From Hypholoma sublateritium FD-334 SS-4 (taxonomy: Eukaryota > Basidiomycota > Agaricomycetes > Agaricales > Strophariaceae): 64,000 nt of DNA. Made by a program: the position numbers and the translations under genes. Under the pieces are notes generated by a model. The model ran no database searches and was not told where the DNA came from. It worked only from the letters and a program-made list of their open reading frames with translations. Shown here in pieces: positions 57,369 through 64,000 of this stretch (its first letter is position 1; the number at the start of each line of letters is the position of its first letter). The DNA lies in NCBI GenBank assembly GCA_000827495.1, contig KN817546.1, positions 1 to 64,000 of the forward strand. Reading direction: 5' to 3'.

Positions 57369-59770
57369 GGAAGAAACACTCTAACATCCTGGATGCTTGA
57401 CCTGGCCGCTACGAGACTTGCATATAGGTCTGATACTCCCTGAATGTTCAATGGAATAGAATTGGCATAAACTAATATACTATAGCCAGATAAGATGAGA
57501 TCTCGAGGCACCTGAAAGACAAGAACTTCCGAGTCGTGCTTAACATGACGTGCACATACTAATTGTATGGCTAATTAATCATCCCCTATAGAACACAGGT
57601 TTAAATATAAAGTTAACCGCGCTAGACATCAAAAACTCCTACCTCGGCGAACATTAACGACGTATTCCCCTTTGCAACCGCCACACAATTGATGGAACAT
57701 GCTTTGAATACGACGCTCGTCTGTAAGATTCTGGGGGATATTGAAATTCGGCCGCCATGTAGATATACGACTACACACGCACCTTCGTACAACCACAGTT
57801 CGCGGCCTTGTGTATGTGAGCGGAGCTTGCGGCACAGTACTGAGAACGGCAGTCGATTCTGTTACCCGAGTAGTAGGACTTTACAAAGTGCTGAGGAGTC
57901 GTATGAATTTAAAGAAAGCATGTAATAAATGTTTTGGGGTACTTACTCCACAAGGGCGGTACCAGTCTCCGAATCTGTGTAGCACGAAAAAACATCGACG
58001 ATGAAAGTTAGCAAAAATGTAGATTACTGGTATGGCCTGCGTATAATCACACTTCGTCTCTGCACATAGCCGACTTATAAGGATGTTCAGTTTGTGGACG
58101 GGATGATTGATGGACAAGAAAGTCGGATGGAAGAGAAGGGATGGAAGATGGGAACCCGCCGGACATGGGATGATCACTATAATATATAGGAAACTGAGTG
58201 AGTGACTCAGACGACAGCCCGGTAAGAGGGCGTTGAATGTCACAAGATGCAGAGATCTATGCCCTGAGTTCTGCCTGGCGCCATTGCGCTATCCTGCGCT
58301 ATCAATCAGGCCAAGTACTATCTAAGACGCAAAGATCGATAAGTAATAAGCTATAAGAATGTGCCGGTGATACACTCAGGTCATTCGGCACATTTTCCTT
58401 GTAACGGATTGACATTAGACGGTCTCCACGGATAATTATGCCTTTTAGCCAGCTGTGATGGTATTACTTGGGATGGCAAATATCAAGATCAAGATTACGT
58501 TGTTCGATTGGTTCCGAGTTGCCTGGAAAGGACAGCCATTAATTCACATCGTAGGGCCATACTTGCCTATTCCGTAGCACCTCGTAGCATTGAGGGTCCA
58601 CGAAATGCAGTCACCCCAAAGACGATGGCAGGTTCATGTGCCACAATACCGATACTTTGATGATTTCTCATGTAAATCCACAATTAGGAAATTTCTGTCT
58701 TCTTGTTTGTAGGTCACCGGTTCACCTGCCACCTCCTGTCAACAATGCGCGGCGGCTAGTGCAAGTCCAGCAATCGGTTTCTTGTCTTGCGGCCTGTTCT
58801 GGCCAGAGCACACCTTCTTATCCTTAAGATAAACTCGGGGTACATGTCATCGCAGCCCTGCTCAATATAAATTACATTGCCGTCGTCTTTGCACTAATTC
58901 AGAGTCTCGCAAGCTTACTGAGTATATTTGTGGCTAGGAGCTTGAGGGGATGCGAGCTTCAGTAACCTGCCTCCAAGCTAAATTATATAAGGGTCGAGGA
59001 ATATTTGAATTATTACCATGTTTTCATAAAAAGTTGTTCTACACAAAAGAGAAATATGCTGAGTCCTGCCTGTACTACAGCCTTTTGGAGCTATAGACTT
59101 TTGAGAATACGCCTCTAACAGGTCACTTGGTAGGTTTATTTACACTCAAGATTTCAGAGACATAACTTTACGGGGACCTAGCTATCAGCTTCTATACGTC
59201 ATGTACCGGCTGCAGATTCAGGATATCATGCTATCAGCAAACGATAGTTGCCGCAGCAGTGAGTGGTTGGTGAGCGGATTAATTCTAATTTGGAACCGGT
59301 AGCTCCTATTCAGTCTTTAAGTTGAGCTATTTTACGATACAATACTATAACTGTTACAGTATTTGATAAAGACCTAGCTGCTGCAATAAATATTGTCGAT
59401 CAAGCAGAGAAACCAGTGCATTATGCGCAACCTGGGAGTCTGCCGATGTAGGTGGGACACTGGAGTCTGGGACGTAATGTTGGCAGTGAAGGGAATCAAT
59501 GACCACTTAAATAAAGAGAAACAAGAGTCAGACTGATAGGTGATCTGCTGCTGCATTAGATAAAATGATCCTAGGGAACGATGGAGGCGTGTGCAGGCTG
59601 TTTCCTGGAGATTTCGGGTGAACAGCGCCAAGTAGTCTTCCCCAAGATATCCCAAATTGGAAATACGACTTCCCCCGCTAAGCGCTTCCGTCACATACCA
59701 TCATTGTCACATGTGACAAAACCTTGGATCGCACCGCCGACGGACTCCACTCAATATTAATATCAACACG
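57369..59770. other. Gene-poor stretch with a possible gene remnant
   Basis: 2.4 kb without a supported gene. On the minus strand at about 57905-57740 a stretch reads HFVKSYYSGNRIDC, RSQYCAASSAHIHK and AANCGCTK. Another at 57760-57629 reads NIPQNLTDERRIQSMFHQLC. These look coding and cysteine-rich, but the flanking splice sites do not keep the frame. The right part (58250-59770) is A+T-rich with no frame of interest. Confidence 0.4.
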
Positions 59771-60788
59771 ATGGAGAGGTCATCCAACGCGTTTGACCTT
59801 CTCGAGGTGAGCCTGAAAGTCTGGGCATCTTAAAAATTGACTAATACTGCATTCAGTCGGCTCTAGACCAAGCTTTTTCAGTTCCACCCCCGCGTGAAGC
59901 CCCTCCAGCTGAGGTCGAACCCGTTGCAGAAACCACCGCGTCAACGGCTTCGCTTGAAGAGTCATTGCAACCCGTGGAAACTTCTACCGATTCATTGGAG
60001 GATTCTTGGAAAGCACAGTATGAAGCCCAGGTCCAGAACTGGCGTTCTCAGTCTGCTGAAGCACGCGAAAAGGCCGAAAAAGAGCGTCTGAAATGGGAAG
60101 CCATCCGCGCCATTGAACGTGAGGAGGCCGCAAAACGCAGAGCAGCCGGCATTGTCGATGACCCACCTCCAATTGTCTCGGGAACAAAATCTGAGATCTG
60201 GGACAGCGTCGAAGAGTTCAGCATTACCACAGGCTCAACCAGCTTCACGGGGGCAGTTCAATCGGAAACATTTGAACAAGTACGTATACTTCCTCTTATC
60301 GCGGTAAGAATCCCAGAAAAGATTATGTTCGCTAAACTATATCCTTCTGCCAGCCCACTCTCACAGTCCCAGACGAGAACCCTTCAAGCGTGCTTCCCAG
60401 GACGGACTCGCAGCTTGAACACGAATCGCAAAAATGGGAAGATGTACCCTCAGTTACATCATCTTACCCTTCTTTGTCGTTCCCAGAACATTCTGAATCA
60501 CCTCCTTCGAAGTCCCAACCAGCTCCTCCGCAAGCCCCCGTTTCTGTGACACTGGCTATCTTTGACCCTTCCCTTTCTCGACAGACCCGTCTAACAGCAT
60601 TTTTCTCCTCTCTTGCCATTAATCTGTTTTTGCCCTTCGTGAACGGTGTTATGCTCGGCTTTGGAGAGATATTTGCAAAAAATATTGTTATGCAATGGTT
60701 TGGGTGGAAGCCGACAGGTCCTGCTTCGACGGTCACTAATGTAGGACTCAGAGGAACTCGAAAGGAAAGGCAGAGACAATCCCGGTAG
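59771..60788 (+). CDS. MIM1: MIM1, mitochondrial outer-membrane insertase subunit, with long N-terminal extension
   Basis: Mim1 (Tom13) helps insert helical proteins into the mitochondrial outer membrane. The 36-nt first exon (MERSSNAFDLLE) joins SALDQAFSVPPPREAPPAEV. A long charged part follows, with a coiled-coil-like helix (AEAREKAEKERLKWEAIRAI). Near the C-terminus the family core FFSSLAINLFLPFVNGVMLG with FGEIFA spans 60601-60678 and is followed by a basic tail. The core is a single membrane helix with the Gly-rich face needed for oligomers. Classical Mim1 is about 110 residues; this protein is nearly three times that because of the N-terminal part, whose role is unknown. A third exon starts near 60355 (PTLTVPDENPSSVLPRTD). 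Confidence 0.85.
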
Positions 60789-60932
60789 CTTACCCCACGT
60801 CATTATTGTACACGACACTGTAATGCATTTATCAGCCATGAAAATTACATATCAAATTTAAGAGCTGTATTATATATCCACAAGTATTATAAATATGCGG
60901 CGCAAATGGGGTGCATACTGGTAACATGTAAT

Positions 60933-63772
60933 CTACAATTTGACGTTCTTGGGCATGCCACGGATGGCTTGTCTGACTCCCAAGTCTCCCAGAACGTCTT
61001 CGGCTAAAAAGGGGTGCTGTCAGTGCATATATAATATGATTGGGGCTGGGGTTAACGAACCGCCTCCAAGAATCCTGAAAACGAAGCAATCGGACATAAG
61101 ATAATGCGAGCCTAATAGGAAGTTTGAAGACTTACGCATCGAAAGGCACGGTACGGTGATACTGAAGTAACGATAGAAGTTAGCAAAGTGGCGTATCGCC
61201 CGTCAACATAATTACAAACATGTTCTATGGCTCCGCCCATTCCTGAATTGGAGTGAGTAAAAAGGTCGCTTCGATTGGAAGACTCTGCTTACCGGTTCTT
61301 GTAATACCACGGCCTCCAAAGATCTGAGAGCCTTCCAATCAGCGAACGAAGACTACCCTTGTCATTCCACAAACCTGAACAGCGTCTGTTGCGGTGAGCT
61401 GAGCCGACCGGGTGGCTTGCATCTTCAAAATACCAAGAGGGCTGCCGGCAAAAATATTAGGATGCGAGGCTCATGCTTCGAGATAAGAACCGTCATTTAC
61501 CCGGCGAGTTTCGACGCTTGTTCTTTGTAAGACTGTGAAATAAGCAGATGTGAGCCATCACCCCGGTTATTAGAAGTCACAAAAAGTTGTACCATGTTGT
61601 TCATTTGGTGGGTAAGATTCTCCAGCCAGTTTTGAACACTCTCAACACGTGCGATCATAGCGGCGAGTTTACTTCGGATAACCGCCTGGGAGTGAAGGGG
61701 TTTGCCGAATGCTTTCCGTTGGTTGGTCCACCTATATGAGATTGGTGATCAGGTATGTCCGTAAATATATGGGACTTCTCGGCGCACTTGAGACACTCCT
61801 CGACGATAAGACGCTGACTGCGTGCAGATGAGCAGATCATAACCCAACGCTCGTGGTTGAAGTTGCTGTATAGCCATTTAGCTTGGTAGAACACTTGCAC
61901 TGTGATGTAAGCTTGCCTGAGCATGACGAAGATTCCTGCGCCTTCGGGACCAAGAGTATTCTCAACGGGTACCTTTACATTGTCAAAGGTGATGAAAGCT
62001 GTTCCAGCAGTAGGCGACTGGAGGACGTATTAGGCTGCGATCTAATGTATTGGTTGATTTACTCACATAGCTAGTTTTGATGGATTTTGTTTCGATGCCT
62101 TCGCCACGCTCGACAAGGATGACAGTGAATCCGTCCTGAACAAAAATTATTGAAAACAGGCTGTAAATACAATTTGTCAATGACATACCTCTGTTTTACA
62201 CCCAACTGTGAAGCTGAAGAAAAATAGGTATCAGTACCATTCAGAATAAAAAGATACCAGTGATACTGACTAATGGGCGAAGCTAGAAATAAACAAAATA
62301 TCTTAGAAAGGTTTCCACTCATGACTGTTGGAACACTCACGTTCCATTGGTAATCCATTTCTTTGTTCCGTTAATAATCCAGTGCTTGCCATCTTCAGTC
62401 TTGTGAGCGTGTGTCTTCAGACCTCCAACGTCACTACCCGCAAATGCCTCGGAAATGGCTAGACAGATAGGCTTCCGGCCAGATAGTACGTCTGGCACGA
62501 CCTTGGCCTTGATTTCTGGGCTACCGAAGTTCAACACAGGGGGGAGTCCAATAACAGAGCCAGACATCAATCCTACGCAGGCAAGCTGTCAGGGACGAAT
62601 ATAACTTGGTTGATAAAATGCTAGTCACCGTCACCATAGCCGCGTCGTCCAGTGCGCGCAAACTCTTGAGTGATGATCAGCTGTTTATCATGTAGGTCAA
62701 GATTACGTGTGAAGGCTCAAACGTCGACAAACCTCGTGGAAGTAATCAAACTACAAAAACCCATGGATGAGGACGCGGCTAAAATCAAATTTCAAAAGAC
62801 CGACCTCCTCGGGTGTCACGATTCCATCCATCAGCTCGAGTCCTGCGGGGCTTCAGTATAGTTCATACTTTGTAGGAACAATTAGAGTTAGCCAACCTTT
62901 GAGATGCTTTCCGGGGCCCATACGCATGGCATGTAGATTCAGTTTGCTGTCGAAAAAAACCCATCAGTTACTTATGATGGGTCAAAGTGCAGCAAATTCT
63001 ACACATACGCCATTGCTTCGATAACTTCTTTACTAGGGGGTTTTCCATCTTCTTCACGGGCCTAATGTATATTTTTTGAGTGGAGGTCGAGCCATGCGAC
63101 ATGAATGGTCGCACCAATGCGTCAGGAGCAACGACTTCGTCCATAAACCTGCGTACGACCTTCTGGAACTTGCGATGGTTCTGTATACGAACGTGAAAAA
63201 TTAGTAGTCGCTGACTTATTTATCACCTAAGACGTACGTCTGTGTAGTAAGGGTTATGGTATCCTTCGACCAGCCAAGTTGGTTCAGCATAAGGAACCTT
63301 GCTGATTTCGCCAACTACCCGACCGTGAATCACACTCTCCTCTCCTGCAATGACGCCGATTTGAAGGCGGGCGAACTGGGGCTTCACAATCACGTCGTGC
63401 ATGTGGAGGCCGTAGAATGCTTCAGTGGCATCTTGACCAGCTTGTACGTAAAGGAAGTCAATGCTAGAAATAGCCAGGGGCGGCGTCTGTACTGACCGAT
63501 TTCTTCGTCAAGAAGAACGGAGGCCCCTCCAGGGTGCATGTTCTTGAAGCGTGTTATGTCATAAACCTTAGCGTCTATGATAATCCACTACAGGAGATGT
63601 GTCAGTAGAAGATGCAAGCGGCAGTGTATCAAGGCCACGTACGAGATCACCATCCTTATTGTGCTAGAAATAACATGAGATCCTCAGCAATGAAGTCGGC
63701 GAAGTGGGTGTGCGGCTAACAAACCTTCTCAACCTCTTCGCGCGTAAGGTGTTTAAGTTCCTTGGAAGCCAT
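60933..63772 (-). CDS. Cytochrome b5-acyl-CoA dehydrogenase fusion
   Basis: The start MASKELKHLTREEVEK is followed, after an intron, by HNKDGDLWIIIDAKVYDITR. The cytochrome b5 heme ligands are in MHPGG (about 63535-63521) and in EAFYGLHMHD. The rest is an acyl-CoA dehydrogenase: LPPVLNFGSPEIKAKVVPDV, then AISEAFAGSDVGGLKTHAHK and HWIINGTKKWITNGT, which contact FAD and substrate. YSNFNHERWVMICSSARSQR lies further on, and the protein ends LGDLGVRQAIRGMPKNVKL. This fusion is a fungal type of dehydrogenase; electrons may pass from the flavin to the heme domain, but that is inference. The C-terminal VKL is not a clear PTS1. There are about fifteen short introns. The stop is 144 bp from the convergent stop of MIM1. 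Confidence 0.9.
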
Positions 63773-64000
63773 TGTGGATGTAGATGAAAGTTGTAAGGAC
63801 GGGGCGATGGTGTAGGTCTTGTCGCAGACCAAGAGTAGTTATCTTCGAGGAAGGAGCATGTGATTGTTGTTATTGACCGCATGCAAGACAAATCCTGACG
63901 GATCTATATTTGCCCCGCCCCGCCAATCAACTTCCCCGCATTGCGGATGTGGTTATGTTTTCTGCAGTAGAAAAGTTGCTTTGATTAATTGCACAAGATA
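63773..64000. other. Upstream region of the dehydrogenase gene
   Basis: 228 bp to the window edge with no frame or clear motif; promoter of the minus-strand dehydrogenase gene by position. Confidence 0.5.

Overview
The window is a piece of nuclear DNA from a mushroom-forming basidiomycete (Agaricomycetes type). Nearly every gene is cut by several introns of about 45-70 bp with GT-AG ends, the intergenic spaces are short, and the proteins are fungal core functions. The first coding exons are often tiny. There is one 462-bp assembly gap (11822-12283) and one ambiguous base (34244).

Region 1 (1 to about 12.5 kb) is a retroelement read right to left. It holds an uninterrupted 2,623-codon gag-pol frame (gag, CCHC knuckle, aspartic protease, reverse transcriptase, RNase H, integrase, C-terminal chromodomain), so it is a Ty3/gypsy chromovirus. 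Downstream of pol, where some retroelements carry an extra gene, lies a second intact 917-codon frame. It has an Arg/Ser-rich centre and an RRM-like C-terminal part, and is preceded by its own TATA box. The LTRs are not visible: one side runs off the window and the other falls at the assembly gap.

Region 2 (13.2-35.6 kb) is ordinary gene space. In order it holds a secreted Kre9/Knh1-like wall protein in eight exons, PRMT5, a small ankyrin protein with a GC-AG intron, a PAS plus GATA-finger transcription factor of the white-collar-2 kind, the PP1 regulator SDS22, a CCDC174-like nuclear protein, a metallo-beta-lactamase-fold enzyme, the MoaD-type small subunit of molybdopterin synthase, thiamine pyrophosphokinase, a single-pass membrane protein of unknown role and a 967-residue disordered protein.

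Region 3 (35.7-45.6 kb) starts with ERG28, divergent from the disordered protein across 81 bp. It continues with a stretch of about 1 kb made of decayed tandem copies, an F-box-like leucine-rich repeat protein and a vacuolar Ca2+/H+ exchanger (VCX1/CAX).

Region 4 (45.9-64 kb) holds the peroxisomal multifunctional beta-oxidation enzyme FOX2 (ending in AKL), a B-type cyclin, an FHA/G-patch protein, the end-joining factor XLF, a gene-poor 2.4-kb stretch, the mitochondrial outer-membrane import factor MIM1 with a long N-terminal extension, and a cytochrome-b5/acyl-CoA dehydrogenase fusion. FOX2 and the dehydrogenase both point to fatty-acid breakdown, but they are separate genes with no sign of clustering.

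Exon junctions quoted below were worked out by eye from reading frame, GT/AG ends and family motifs. Where they are given as exact they keep the frame open through the whole gene.
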